From Cytobacillus sp. S13-E01 (GTDB lineage Bacteria > Bacillota > Bacilli > Bacillales > Bacillaceae_L), in NCBI RefSeq assembly GCF_029193815.1, contig NZ_JARFVC010000006.1, positions 62,001 to 126,000 of the forward strand: a stretch of 64,000 bases of DNA. Reading direction: 5' to 3'. This document shows positions 1-8,004 of the stretch, one piece after another. Positions within the stretch are counted from its first letter, which is position 1, and every line of letters starts with the position of its first letter. Both the position numbers and the translations under genes were made by a program. The notes under the pieces are model-generated. The model searched no databases, was not told the DNA's origin, and saw nothing but the letters and a program-made list of their open reading frames with translations.

Positions 1-2
1 AA

Positions 3-62
3 GAAGATAGTGAAGAACAACACCATGTGTATCGATTTGAGCCAATACTTATAAAGCGTTAG
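3..62 (+). CDS. C-terminal end of an upstream gene, perhaps a LacI-type regulator (partial)
   Basis: An open frame enters from the window edge and ends at the TAG at 60-62. The visible residues are EDSEEQHHVYRFEPILIKR. The pattern of a polar stretch, a hydrophobic P-I-L-I and a terminal basic residue resembles the extreme C-terminus of LacI/GalR regulators, which often precede sugar operons. With only 19 residues this is a guess. The next gene starts 26 bases later and could belong to the same transcript. Confidence 0.35.
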   Translation, partial: EDSEEQHHVYRFEPILIKR

Positions 63-88
63 TAGTACAAGACAGGGAGGTCAATTAA

Positions 89-1042
89 ATGAACGATATA
101 ATAACAATCGGAGATGCCATGATATCCTTTAATCCATGCTCCAAAGGACCTTTAAGACATGTTGCCTCTTTTGATCGAAAAGTTGGAGGAGCAGAGTTAA
201 ATGTCGCGATTGGTTGTTCACGATTAGGTTTAAAAACAGGTTGGATTAGCCGTTTAGGAAACGATGAATTTGGAAGATATATATACAACTTTGTACGTGG
301 TGAAGGTATTGATGTCTCTCAAGTGAAATTTGAAGATGACTATCCCACATCGGTACATTTTAAGGAAATTTTAGAGGATGGTAGTGGAAGAACATTTTAT
401 TACCGTTTGAATTCACCTACAACTACGTTAACAAAGGAAACACTTGATGCTGAGTATATTAAACAAGCAAAAGTGCTTCATATAACAGGTGTTTTTCAAG
501 CAGTTGATAAAGAAAAGAATGTTGATTTAATTAAACACGCAATCAAGATAGCTAAAGAAAATGGTGTAATCGTTTCGTTTGATCCAAATATTCGTCTAAA
601 ATTATGGTCTAAAGAAGAAGCGAAGGAAGCCTTAGTAGATATACTACCACTTGTAGATATCTTTCTAACAAGTGTGGAAGAAGCTGAGCTTCTATTTGGT
701 GTAAGTGATCCTTTTGAAATCGTTGAGAGATGTAAAGTAATCGGTATTCCTTATATTGCAATTAAGCAAGGGGAAAAAGGATCGATCGGTTATCACGGTG
801 GAAAATATATTGTGGCACCGCCTATACCACCTAAAAAAGTGGTTGATACTGTAGGTGCTGGAGATGGTTTCGATGCGGCTTTTCTCTACGGTTATTTGAA
901 CAAATGGTCCCTTGAACAAACTTTACGATTTGCGAATACAGTGGGGTCAATGGTAGTAAGTGTCTCAGGTGATAATGAAGGTCTACCTTATATTGATGAA
1001 GTACTTATTCAAATGGGAGCAAAAGAGTTAATAGAAAGATAG
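89..1042 (+). CDS. PfkB-family sugar kinase, 2-keto-3-deoxygluconate kinase-like
   Basis: A 317-residue PfkB/ribokinase-fold kinase, the usual length for the family. The N-terminal GDAMISF strand and the GGAELNVA sugar-binding stretch (about residues 33-40) are present. The ATP/anion-hole signature DTVGAGDGFDAAF lies at residues 253-265, with D259 as the expected catalytic base. The nearest named families are 2-keto-3-deoxygluconate and fructokinase-like kinases. It is the first complete gene of an operon with hxlA, hxlB, a TRAP transporter and a KdgF-like cupin, so the substrate is probably a sugar or sugar acid brought in by that transporter. No KDPG aldolase gene is visible here, so naming it kdgK outright would be unsafe. 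GGGAGG sits at a good distance from the ATG. Confidence 0.8.
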   Translation: MNDIITIGDAMISFNPCSKGPLRHVASFDRKVGGAELNVAIGCSRLGLKTGWISRLGNDEFGRYIYNFVRGEGIDVSQVKFEDDYPTSVHFKEILEDGSGRTFYYRLNSPTTTLTKETLDAEYIKQAKVLHITGVFQAVDKEKNVDLIKHAIKIAKENGVIVSFDPNIRLKLWSKEEAKEALVDILPLVDIFLTSVEEAELLFGVSDPFEIVERCKVIGIPYIAIKQGEKGSIGYHGGKYIVAPPIPPKKVVDTVGAGDGFDAAFLYGYLNKWSLEQTLRFANTVGSMVVSVSGDNEGLPYIDEVLIQMGAKELIER

Positions 1043-1057
1043 TCTTGAGGTGAAGAA

Positions 1058-1696
1058 ATGAACATACAACTAGCACTTGATCGCTTGAACAAGGAACAAT
1101 GTTTCCGAATTTTAAAAGAAACAAAAGAAAGTGTTGATTGGATTGAGGTTGGTACTGGAGTTATAAAAGAATATGGGATGTCCATCATACGTGACATAAA
1201 AGAAGCCTATCCAGATAAAATAATCGTTGCAGACATGAAAACATGTGATGCAGGTAAACATGAGGCAATACAAGCATTTGAAGCAGGTGCTGATATTACT
1301 ACCGTTATGTCATTTTCAGCAGATAAAACCATTACAGATTCGCTGGATGTAGCACGAACCTATAGGAAAAAAATCATGATCGATCTACTAGGTGTAACAC
1401 AGCAGCAAAGAATGGTGGAGCTAAGTGACTTTGGTGTAGATCTTGTAAGCTTACATTTTGGGAAAGACATGCAATTAGAGGGAGAACTTCATACGGACCT
1501 ATTTTCATTGGTGCAAGACTTTTCAGAGTTTGAAGTTGCGGTTGCAGGCGGAATTGATTTACATTCACTCCCTGAAATCCTAAAAAAGAAACCAGAGACC
1601 ATAATCGTTGGAAGCGCAATCACAAAAGCTACTGACTGCAGTGAGGTTGCTTTGAAAATGAAGGGGATGATCAATGAGTATGAAGTCAATCATTAA
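1058..1696 (+). CDS. hxlA: 3-hexulose-6-phosphate synthase-like (OMPDC superfamily)
   Basis: A 212-residue TIM-barrel protein of the orotidine-5'-phosphate decarboxylase superfamily. Superfamily residues are visible: D8 in LALD, E30, and the D-x-K-x-x-D motif ADMKTCDAG with D59, K61 and D64. The best fit is 3-hexulose-6-phosphate synthase, which reversibly joins ribulose 5-phosphate and formaldehyde. 3-keto-L-gulonate-6-phosphate decarboxylase is a close relative and cannot be excluded by eye. The pairing with the isomerase gene downstream, whose start overlaps its 3' end by 23 bases, supports HxlA. GAGGTG lies upstream of the ATG. The setting beside a sugar kinase and a TRAP transporter is unusual for formaldehyde detoxification. 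Confidence 0.8.
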   Translation: MNIQLALDRLNKEQCFRILKETKESVDWIEVGTGVIKEYGMSIIRDIKEAYPDKIIVADMKTCDAGKHEAIQAFEAGADITTVMSFSADKTITDSLDVARTYRKKIMIDLLGVTQQQRMVELSDFGVDLVSLHFGKDMQLEGELHTDLFSLVQDFSEFEVAVAGGIDLHSLPEILKKKPETIIVGSAITKATDCSEVALKMKGMINEYEVNH

Positions 1697-2237
1697 TAGG
1701 GTTGCTAATGAAATATCGACTGTTTTATCAATGGTAAATGAAGAAGAAGCTATCGCTTTATCTAAAGAGCTACAAAAGGCAAAACGGATTTTTATCAGTG
1801 GCGAAGGACGTTCAGGTTTAATGGGAAAAGCGATTGCAATGCGCCTTATGCACGGTGGGTACCATGTGTATGTTACAGGTGAAACGATAACGCCAAGTAT
1901 TGAAGATGGTGACCTATTAGTGGCCATCTCAGGATCAGGTTCGACTGGTTCGATGCTACAATTTGCCTCCAAAGCTAAAGAAATTGGAGCTAAGCTATTC
2001 TTAGTGACAACTAATAGAGAATCAAAGATTGCAGCAATTAGTGATGGGATATTAGTTATTCCTGCTGCTACAAAATATCGTCTACGTGAGGAACCGAAGA
2101 CCATTCAACCACTTGGGAATCAATTTGATCAATCTGTACACCTTTTGCTAGATGCAGTAATCATTGCAACCATTCAAGGTGATAATCATGAATCTGCGAA
2201 TGCTAAGATGACTATGCGTCATGCAAATCTTGAATAA
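1674..2237 (+). CDS. hxlB: 6-phospho-3-hexuloisomerase
   Basis: A 187-residue SIS-domain isomerase that interconverts 3-hexulose 6-phosphate and fructose 6-phosphate. The stretch ISGEGRSGLMGKAIAMRL (about residues 42-59) and the phosphosugar-binding ISGSGSTGS (about residues 86-94) are typical of HxlB/PHI. The ATG at 1674 overlaps hxlA by 23 bases, and a second in-frame ATG follows at 1680. Both imply translational coupling. Together with HxlA it forms the ribulose-monophosphate shunt. No HxlR-type activator gene is visible in the window, so regulation probably differs from Bacillus subtilis hxlAB. Confidence 0.88.
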   Translation: MSMKSIINRVANEISTVLSMVNEEEAIALSKELQKAKRIFISGEGRSGLMGKAIAMRLMHGGYHVYVTGETITPSIEDGDLLVAISGSGSTGSMLQFASKAKEIGAKLFLVTTNRESKIAAISDGILVIPAATKYRLREEPKTIQPLGNQFDQSVHLLLDAVIIATIQGDNHESANAKMTMRHANLE

Positions 2238-2267
2238 ACGTAAGTAATTCTTTTAAAGGGGTGATGT

Positions 2268-2292
2268 GTAATCTATTAATCTGGTAGATTAC
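2268..2292 (+). promoter_or_regulatory. Perfect inverted repeat between hxlB and dctP
   Basis: GTAATCTA at 2268-2275 and TAGATTAC at 2285-2292 form a perfect 8-bp inverted repeat around a 9-base loop. No T-tract follows, so it is not an obvious terminator. It could be an operator or an RNA processing stem ahead of the binding-protein gene. Confidence 0.4.
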
Positions 2293-2303
2293 GTAGTCTA
2301 GTT

Positions 2304-2318
2304 TTTAAAGCGTTTGAT
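2304..2318 (+). promoter_or_regulatory. Possible catabolite-responsive (cre-like) site
   Basis: TTTAAAGCGTTTGAT resembles the CcpA consensus WTGAAARCGYTTWNN with about two mismatches. It lies 30-44 bases before the dctP start, a plausible place for carbon catabolite control of a sugar transporter. It is weak, and a LacI-type operator is an alternative. Confidence 0.3.
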
Positions 2319-2347
2319 AGTTTACTAACAATAAGGGGGAAAATTAA

Positions 2348-3370
2348 ATGAAAAAACTATTCTCATTATCGATGATCTTACTTTTAAGTTTATCCGCGAT
2401 TTTAGCTGGTTGTAGTAGTGAAACAGGTTCTGAAGAAGGTGGAGACAAAATAAAAATTCTTGCTGCACATAACCAAACATCACCTGAAAACCCATATCAA
2501 GATGGACTATTAAAATTTAAAGAAGTTGCTGAAAGCGAATCAAACGGTTCAATTGAAGTAGAAGTACATGCTGGAACTCTTGGAACAGAAGAGTCAGAAT
2601 TAGTTGAAAAACTTAAATTAGGCGCTGCTGATGTTGTATTAGTATCACCTGGTTTTATGACACAAACGGGTATTAAAGAAGTTGATCTATTAGCACTTCC
2701 ATATTTGTTTGATAGCTATGAACATTGGGAAAAAGTTGTAGATGGTGAAGTTGGCGAAAAGATGGCTCAAATCGTAAATGAAAAATCAAATAACGACTTT
2801 AAAATCATTGGATATTGGACTGCTGGGGTAAGACATTACTATGGTAAAAAGCCACTAAACTCAATTGAAGATCTTAAAGGTATGACAATTAGAACTCAAA
2901 CTTCAGGTGTTGTAGCTGATTATTGGAAAGGTATTGGCGCAATTCCAACATCTGTAGCGTGGGGAGAGTTATACCAAGCATTACAACAAAAAGTTGTAGA
3001 TTCTTCTGAAAATGCGTATCCATACTTTGTGCAGCAAAATCACCACAAAACAGATAATGGTAAATATATTACAGAAACAGGCCATGATTACACAACTCGT
3101 TTCTTATTAGTCAATGGTAAAAAGTTCGATTCATACACAAAAGAACAACAAGACATCATTTTAGAAGCAGCAAAAGCTTCAGTAGAAGCTGAAAGACAAT
3201 CATTATATGATCAAGAGGAAGAATATAAAGAAATGGCAATTGCTGACGGTGCAGTAATTAACGAGATTGATAGAACCCCATTTATCGAATTTGCTGTGCC
3301 TCTACAAGAGAAAGCAGCTAAAGAGATGGGTGCTGAAGAGTTATTTAATATTATTAAAGGTTTAAAATAA
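2348..3370 (+). CDS. dctP: TRAP transporter substrate-binding lipoprotein, DctP family
   Basis: A 340-residue extracytoplasmic binding protein. The N-terminus is a basic-hydrophobic signal peptide ending in a lipobox, LAGC, with the lipidated cysteine at residue 22. The body has the DctP fold pattern, including the IRTQTSG(V) segment (about residues 182-189), where the conserved Arg binds the substrate carboxylate. It captures a sugar acid or other organic acid and hands it to DctQM. The ribosome site AAGGGGGA is strong. A hairpin immediately downstream may hold its expression above that of the permeases, a common arrangement for binding proteins. Confidence 0.88.
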   Translation: MKKLFSLSMILLLSLSAILAGCSSETGSEEGGDKIKILAAHNQTSPENPYQDGLLKFKEVAESESNGSIEVEVHAGTLGTEESELVEKLKLGAADVVLVSPGFMTQTGIKEVDLLALPYLFDSYEHWEKVVDGEVGEKMAQIVNEKSNNDFKIIGYWTAGVRHYYGKKPLNSIEDLKGMTIRTQTSGVVADYWKGIGAIPTSVAWGELYQALQQKVVDSSENAYPYFVQQNHHKTDNGKYITETGHDYTTRFLLVNGKKFDSYTKEQQDIILEAAKASVEAERQSLYDQEEEYKEMAIADGAVINEIDRTPFIEFAVPLQEKAAKEMGAEELFNIIKGLK

Positions 3371-3390
3371 TTGATATTACCAATTGGGAT

Positions 3391-3420
3391 AAGGACACTA
3401 CTCGTGTCCTTCCCTTTTTA
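3391..3420 (+). terminator. Intra-operon hairpin after dctP
   Basis: AAGGACAC, a 5-base loop and GTGTCCTT are followed by CCCTTTTT. It looks like a leaky intrinsic terminator or mRNA-stabilising 3' hairpin between dctP and dctQ. Confidence 0.75.
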
Positions 3421-3423
3421 ATC

Positions 3424-3478
3424 TTCTAACTGTCGGTGGGTTCCTGACAATAAAGTGGGGGCAAACCAACAGTTAGAA
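3424..3478 (+). other. Stem-loop element in the dctP-dctQ gap
   Basis: TTCTAACTGT at 3424-3433 pairs perfectly with ACAGTTAGAA at 3469-3478 around a 35-base G-rich interior. The interior can pair weakly again (GGTGGGTT with AAACC). It follows directly after the terminator-like hairpin and ends 67 bases before the dctQ start. It may be a second folding domain regulating permease translation, or part of a processing site. Confidence 0.5.
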
Positions 3479-3545
3479 ACTATTTCGAACACGTGATGTG
3501 TTTGCAGCTTACGAGTATGCCTTTTTAAGGAGGGTAAGAATAGTT

Positions 3546-4025
3546 ATGTTTATAAAAATGCTTGAGAGAATACAGCTAACAGTGGGTGTTATAAGCTTAA
3601 CGATATTTTTTATTGCGATTATCATCCAAATTACCTCTAGATACCTTGGTATTTCAGTCATTTGGACGGAAGAAGTTGCAAACTATTCATTCATCTGGGC
3701 GGTTTTTATGGGTGCCGCTGTAATGGTAAATAAACGTGAACATTTTAATTTTGATTTCTTAGCGCAAAAATTAACAGGGAAGAAAAAAATATATTTACGA
3801 ATCTTTAATGACCTTGTTTTATTAATGTTTAACTTTGCAATTTTCTTTTATGGTATACAAGCAGTTACTAATTTTTGGAACTACAATTGGGTTTCCTTAC
3901 CATTTTTGAAAATGGGCTATGTATGGATTTCATTACCGATTATGGCAATCACAATGTTTATCTACTCTTTATCACACTTACTAACTAGTATAAAAGAACT
4001 TAGGGGAAAGGAGGTAAGTGAATGA
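3546..4025 (+). CDS. dctQ: TRAP transporter small permease, DctQ family
   Basis: A protein of about 159 residues with four hydrophobic segments, the usual form of the small TRAP membrane subunit. The motifs RYLGISVIWTEEVANYSFIW and REHFNFDF are typical of DctQ. An upstream in-frame ATG at 3498 exists, but AAGGAGGG at about 3526-3533 is correctly spaced for the ATG at 3546, so that start is chosen. The gene overlaps dctM by four bases (ATGA), which couples their translation. Confidence 0.85.
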   Translation: MFIKMLERIQLTVGVISLTIFFIAIIIQITSRYLGISVIWTEEVANYSFIWAVFMGAAVMVNKREHFNFDFLAQKLTGKKKIYLRIFNDLVLLMFNFAIFFYGIQAVTNFWNYNWVSLPFLKMGYVWISLPIMAITMFIYSLSHLLTSIKELRGKEVSE

Positions 4026-5311
4026 TTGGATTTGCTTTGCTTGCATTATTTCTAATTCTAATGTTTATCGGGATACCAATTGCATTTGTAATTGGGATTG
4101 TAGCACTACTCGGGATATTAAATATTCCCTACATTCCAGAAGTAACGATTCCTGTAAAAATGTTAAATGGAATTGACTCATTTGTACTTCTTGCAGTACC
4201 ACTCTTTATTTTAGCAGCAAATTTAATGAATCATGGGAAAATTTCACAAAAGCTTATTGATCTTTCACTTACTATCGTTGGACCTATAAGAGGCGGGTTA
4301 GCCCATGCTAATATATTAGTTTCAATGATGTTTGCTGGTGTATCTGGAGCCGCACAGGCAGATACAGCAGGTGTAGGTAAGATTCTCATTCCTAATATGA
4401 AAGAAAAAGGCTATGACAAAGAAACTGCGGTTGGTGTAACAGCTGCGTCATCAACCATTGGAGTAATTATTCCACCTAGTATTCCAATGATCATTTATGC
4501 TGGATTAACAAATGCATCTGTTGGTGCATTGTTCTTGGCCGGAATTGTACCGGGAGTATTAATTGGGTTAGGAATGATGTTATTCGTATTATTCATTTCT
4601 ATTAAAAGAGGCTACCCGAAATACGCACGCTCATCTTTTAAAAAGTTTATAAAACTAGTATACGAAACTCTTCCTGCATTACTTACACCGATTATAATTG
4701 TTGGGGGAATTATATCAGGTTTCTTTACAGCAACAGAAGCAGCAGCGGTAGCATCATTATATACATTATTAATTAGTATGTTTATTTATAAGACACTTAA
4801 GGTAAAGGATCTTCCAAAGATTTTAGTAGACACCTTATCATTAAGCTCTTTATCACTATTTGCATTAGCAGCAGCAAGTGCGCTAGGTGAATTAATGAGC
4901 TATTTCCAATTAGCAACAATGGCACAAGAATTCTTTGTAAACAATGTTGGTGAAAAGTGGATCTTCATTATAATTATCATCGCATTCTTCCTATTTATCG
5001 GAACGTTTATGGATGCAATTCCAGCAATGATTCTATTTGTTCCTGTAATTCTACCAACAGCATTACAATTCGGAATAGATCCAGTTCACTTAGGTTTAAT
5101 CGTAGTAATTACACTAGCAATCGGACTTGTTACTCCACCATATGGATTGTGTTTACTTTTAGCTGCAAAAATAGGGGACTTGTCAATTGAAAGATCGATG
5201 AAGGCAGTAATGCCATATATTTTGATTGTTCTTATTGTTTTAATGTTTGTTGCCTTTTTCCCATCGGTAGCATTTTATATTCCGAAACTATTTAATCCGC
5301 AACTATTTTAG
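4022..5311 (+). CDS. dctM: TRAP transporter large permease, DctM family
   Basis: A 429-residue polytopic membrane protein with about 12 hydrophobic segments, the standard length for DctM. GVSGAAQADTAGVG and ASSTIGVIIPPSIPMIIYA in the first half and VTPPYGLCLLLAAK in the second are hallmark sequences of the family. It forms the Na+-driven transport channel with DctQ and accepts substrate from the DctP lipoprotein. It starts inside the last codons of dctQ. The cupin gene follows 24 bases later, so the operon continues. Confidence 0.9.
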   Translation: MIGFALLALFLILMFIGIPIAFVIGIVALLGILNIPYIPEVTIPVKMLNGIDSFVLLAVPLFILAANLMNHGKISQKLIDLSLTIVGPIRGGLAHANILVSMMFAGVSGAAQADTAGVGKILIPNMKEKGYDKETAVGVTAASSTIGVIIPPSIPMIIYAGLTNASVGALFLAGIVPGVLIGLGMMLFVLFISIKRGYPKYARSSFKKFIKLVYETLPALLTPIIIVGGIISGFFTATEAAAVASLYTLLISMFIYKTLKVKDLPKILVDTLSLSSLSLFALAAASALGELMSYFQLATMAQEFFVNNVGEKWIFIIIIIAFFLFIGTFMDAIPAMILFVPVILPTALQFGIDPVHLGLIVVITLAIGLVTPPYGLCLLLAAKIGDLSIERSMKAVMPYILIVLIVLMFVAFFPSVAFYIPKLFNPQLF

Positions 5312-5335
5312 CCTTCTTTTGAAAGGAATGACATC

Positions 5336-5614
5336 ATGGTAAATAGAGAAATTTTAAACGCAAATGGAACGTTAATGCTAGTGAAAGTAGAATTAGTAAA
5401 AGGTTTTGAAGGAGATATCGACCAACATCCACATGAGCAACTCAGTTATATCGAAAAAGGAATCGTAGAATTTGAGGTTGATGGCAAGAAGGATATTTTA
5501 AAACAAGGTGATGTACAATACATTCCTTCAAACGTAGTACATCGTGTAAAAGTAATCGAGGAATGTGTCATTCTTGACGTATTTACACCACTTCGTGAGG
5601 ATTTATTGAAATAA
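5336..5614 (+). CDS. Small cupin-domain protein, KdgF-like
   Basis: A 92-residue single-domain cupin. HPHEQLSYIEKGIVEFEVDG and GDVQYIPSNVVHRVKV supply the two cupin motifs with the metal-binding His/Gln/Glu and late His. Length and motif layout resemble KdgF, which linearises unsaturated uronates in pectin and alginate degradation. Placement at the end of a kinase/HPS/PHI/TRAP operon fits a role in processing an incoming sugar acid or opening a ring. The substrate cannot be read from sequence. AAAGGAATG precedes the start, and a strong terminator follows. Confidence 0.7.
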   Translation: MVNREILNANGTLMLVKVELVKGFEGDIDQHPHEQLSYIEKGIVEFEVDGKKDILKQGDVQYIPSNVVHRVKVIEECVILDVFTPLREDLLK

Positions 5615-5624
5615 TGTGTGATAA

Positions 5625-5660
5625 GACCTATTCGCACCTTGCGGATGGGTCCTTTTTTTA
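5625..5660 (+). terminator. Rho-independent terminator of the sugar operon
   Basis: GACCTATTCGC pairs with GCGGATGGGTC (11 bp with G-U pairs), followed by CTTTTTTTA. It closes the operon after the cupin gene. Confidence 0.85.
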
Positions 5661-5809
5661 CAGGTGTTTTCTGAAGATTGACGAAATGAATAGGTTCAAA
5701 ATAAATTAAAGAGGCGTAATATGGTAAAAAGGTATATTCCAACAACTTAGCGTTCTTTGGGCCAATATGGGGCAATTGAATAAAAAAACTACCCCACATG
5801 AGATTAAAT

Positions 5810-6505
5810 TTAATTTTTCTTCTCCACTATTCTCACACCATCATCTTCTCCAACGATGACAATGTCAGTCATATCAACAAATAGTCCCGTTTCTACAACA
5901 CCTAATAAAAGCTTTAATTGATTATGTAGTTCTGCTGGATTTTCAATTGTGTCAAATTGACAATCCAATATATAATTACCGTTATTTGTTATAAAAAATT
6001 CATTTTCATTCATTCTTAGTTTGGGTACACTACCGAGACTTTCGATTCGTTTAGCAGTGACCTCCCATCCAAAAGGAACGACTTCCACTGGCAATGGAAA
6101 CTTACCAAGCTGTGTAACCATCTTAGACTGGTCAACCACAATAATTAATTTATTTGCATAAACGTCAACTAATTTTTCACGTAAAAGTGAGCCTCCGCCA
6201 CCTTTAGAAAGGTTTAAATTAGAATCAACTTCATCTGCACCATCGATGGCAATGTCTAGATAATCGACGTCGGTAAAGTCAATTAATGGTATGCCAAATT
6301 CCTTTGCCCAGCCTTCAGTCCGTTTTGAGGATGGTATCCCACTAAGGCTCATTCCATTTTCAACAAATTGACCTAGTTTTTTTAAAGTCCAATATACTGT
6401 TGAGCCAGAACCCAACCCGATAGTCATACCGTCTTTAATATAGTCCGCAGCCTTTTCACCAACTACCCTTTTTTTATCTTCATTCACTGAAAAATTTTTC
6501 TTCAA
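5810..6505 (-). CDS. rpiA: Ribose-5-phosphate isomerase A
   Basis: A 231-residue protein interconverting ribose 5-phosphate and ribulose 5-phosphate. GLGSGSTVYWTLKKL near residues 31-45, DGADEVDSNLNLSKGGGGSLLREKLV (about residues 90-115) and a DQSKMV segment are diagnostic for RpiA and include the catalytic Asp/Glu/Lys set. The start is TTG at 6505 behind a good GAGGTGATC site. It converges on the HxlA/HxlB operon, whose aldolase uses or makes ribulose 5-phosphate, so the two transcripts plausibly serve the same pentose-phosphate pool. Confidence 0.93.
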   Translation of the reverse strand: MKKNFSVNEDKKRVVGEKAADYIKDGMTIGLGSGSTVYWTLKKLGQFVENGMSLSGIPSSKRTEGWAKEFGIPLIDFTDVDYLDIAIDGADEVDSNLNLSKGGGGSLLREKLVDVYANKLIIVVDQSKMVTQLGKFPLPVEVVPFGWEVTAKRIESLGSVPKLRMNENEFFITNNGNYILDCQFDTIENPAELHNQLKLLLGVVETGLFVDMTDIVIVGEDDGVRIVEKKN

Positions 6506-6655
6506 TTGAGATCACCTCTTCATTTAACTTCACTTTATTATATACCAAAATGTTTTTTTTAGATTAATTGTGTAAATTTCAATTAAAAGGCCTAATAATA
6601 TTCATTAATCTATGCATACTATTGTGGAAGTTTATAAAAAAAAGGAGGGAATACT

Positions 6656-6796
6656 ATGTCTAGAAAAACTCAAACTCCATCAAAAGAAGTCGATCAAAAG
6701 GAATTACTTGATGACAAGGTGAAAAAGGCGAGAGAGAATAATTTTAAAGGTGATCACATACGCCAAACAAGCCCTACTGGAGTTCCAAATCAATAA
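6656..6796 (+). CDS. Small hydrophilic protein of unknown function (46 aa)
   Basis: An open frame of 46 codons preceded by AAAGGAGGGA at ideal spacing. The product is very polar and rich in Lys, Asp, Gln and Asn, with no membrane segment and no cysteine. It ends SPTGVPNQ. Small, strongly translated, hydrophilic proteins of this size in spore-formers are often spore-related, but it matches none of the small acid-soluble spore proteins I can recall. The quality of the ribosome site is the main evidence that it is real. Confidence 0.6.
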   Translation: MSRKTQTPSKEVDQKELLDDKVKKARENNFKGDHIRQTSPTGVPNQ

Positions 6797-7091
6797 GGTA
6801 GTTGACAGAAGAGAGTGCACAATAATATACTTTAATTAACATTAGTGTTGAAGGGAATGGAAAAAAGGGCCGATGAAGAGGTAATCTTATTTTCTAACAC
6901 AGTTTTCAATTGAAGAAAAATTTGGAACTTAGAGAAAAGGGTTAGTCTGTCCATTTATCCATTTATACGAAATACTATAGTGTATTTAAGCATGAATACA
7001 TGGGATAGTGCGTTTTTTTTTGATACGCAATGTTTGCATGCTAATTTCATAGCTATAGTTGTTTTTCATATGAATAAAAATGAATTTGACA

Positions 7092-7127
7092 CCTCTCTGG
7101 GTTACATGCCCTGAGAGTTTTTTTTTA
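7092..7127 (+). terminator. Hairpin with T9 tract
   Basis: CTCTCTGGG and CCCTGAGAG form a 9-bp stem with one mismatch, followed by nine T. It could end transcription from the 6656-6796 gene or a short RNA. Confidence 0.65.
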
Positions 7128-7293
7128 CCTCCAGGAGACATTGACTTGGGGTGATTTATGACAATCATAAGAATTAGAGACATTCTAATAGGATTTGGGG
7201 ATACAACAGTATTGGCTAATTAGCAGTGAAAAATAGGGGATGTCTAGAGTTCCCTATGGTGCCTTATTTATATGTTTATGTTTAAAGAAAGAA

Positions 7294-7327
7294 AGACGGC
7301 AGGGTAACCACTGCCGTCTAATCTTTT
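7294..7327 (+). terminator. Hairpin terminator
   Basis: AGACGGCAG pairs perfectly with CTGCCGTCT, followed by AATCTTTTT. No upstream gene on this strand ends close by, so it may belong to an unrecognised RNA or to a decayed gene. Confidence 0.65.
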
Positions 7328-7342
7328 TGAACACTATTATAA

Positions 7343-7483
7343 GCACTTTTAAACCTTTTCAGTCAAGATGCATGGGCAAGTCTTGGTATTGAAAATGTTC
7401 CAATGTTAGCTTTTTCAGGTGACTTGGATCTTTTGCTAGGATCTGTTATTTACTACATATACGCCGTAAAAATACCATCTTAA
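7343..7483 (+). pseudogene. Possible 3' remnant of a membrane protein gene
   Basis: An open frame without start codon or ribosome site. It encodes a protein-like tail containing LGIENVPMLAF and LLLGSVIYYIYAVK, then a stop. Its hydrophobic periodicity and aromatic content look more like real coding sequence than the surrounding spacer. The family is not recognised. Confidence 0.3.
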
Positions 7484-7719
7484 TCGCGAACTTTGTCGAA
7501 ATCATTTTGTAATGATGTACTCGTTCTTTCAAGTTCAGCAATTCTACTTTTAATTGCTTGTCTCACTTCATAGGGGTAATCATTGGTGAACTCGGTATGT
7601 AAGACATCAAGATGCTTTTGTAGTGTATGAAACAAATTTTTTTTACTATTTTGAACATCAAGATTTGGGATGTTTTCATATGCTTCACCTTGATGATCAA
7701 ATTGGTTGTTGTTACTCAT
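7480..7719 (-). CDS. Small hydrophilic helical protein of unknown function (79 aa)
   Basis: The chosen start is the ATG at 7719, because AAAGGAGAG precedes it at correct spacing; an upstream in-frame ATG lies on the far side of that ribosome site. The product is soluble, acidic and largely helical, with the C-terminal half RQAIKSRIAELERTSTSLQ having heptad-like spacing. It has no cysteines and no membrane segment. The family is not recognised. Confidence 0.6.
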   Translation of the reverse strand: MSNNNQFDHQGEAYENIPNLDVQNSKKNLFHTLQKHLDVLHTEFTNDYPYEVRQAIKSRIAELERTSTSLQNDFDKVRD

Positions 7720-7830
7720 GAGAGACTCTCCTTTAACCATTTTATTTTTAGTTTTGACCTATGAGGATATTTACATGCACGTTCCTAAAAAATATCTGTT
7801 AAATTAAAAAATACAATGAAAGAAAGTTGT

Positions 7831-7977
7831 ATAAATCGGTCCGGAAAGTCAAAGAACAACCTTCCATCCGGCTTGTCTTATGCCTGACTTGCACTGGATG
7901 TGCTAGTGCCGATGTTCGCTACAGGACGTGGGTTTTAGTCGACGTTCATCGTAGGCGGGCGGCCGGCGCTTCTCTTG
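7831..7977 (+). repeat. Dispersed intergenic repeat, copy A (degenerate)
   Basis: It matches the later copies in the segments TCCGGAA...AAAGAACAACCTTCC, GCTTGTCTTATGC, CAGGACGTGGGTTTTAGTCGACGTTC and the right end GGCGGGC...GGCGCTT-TCTT. The left end is missing. It lies immediately upstream of the MFS gene. Confidence 0.75.
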
Positions 7978-8004
7978 TAGATAATTTATTAAAGGGGATT
8001 TCGG

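Larger units (their letters stand above)
6797..7479. other. Gene-poor intergenic region
   Basis: Nearly 700 bases without a convincing intact gene. It holds two hairpins with T-tracts (listed separately) and, at 7343-7483, a 46-codon open stretch with no start that looks like the tail of a decayed membrane protein gene. The rest is AT-rich with no motif I recognise. Confidence 0.6.

Noticed and set aside
6986..7183. 65-codon minus-strand ORF
   Set aside because: It crosses a strong hairpin terminator and low-complexity T-tracts, and has no ribosome site or recognisable protein pattern.
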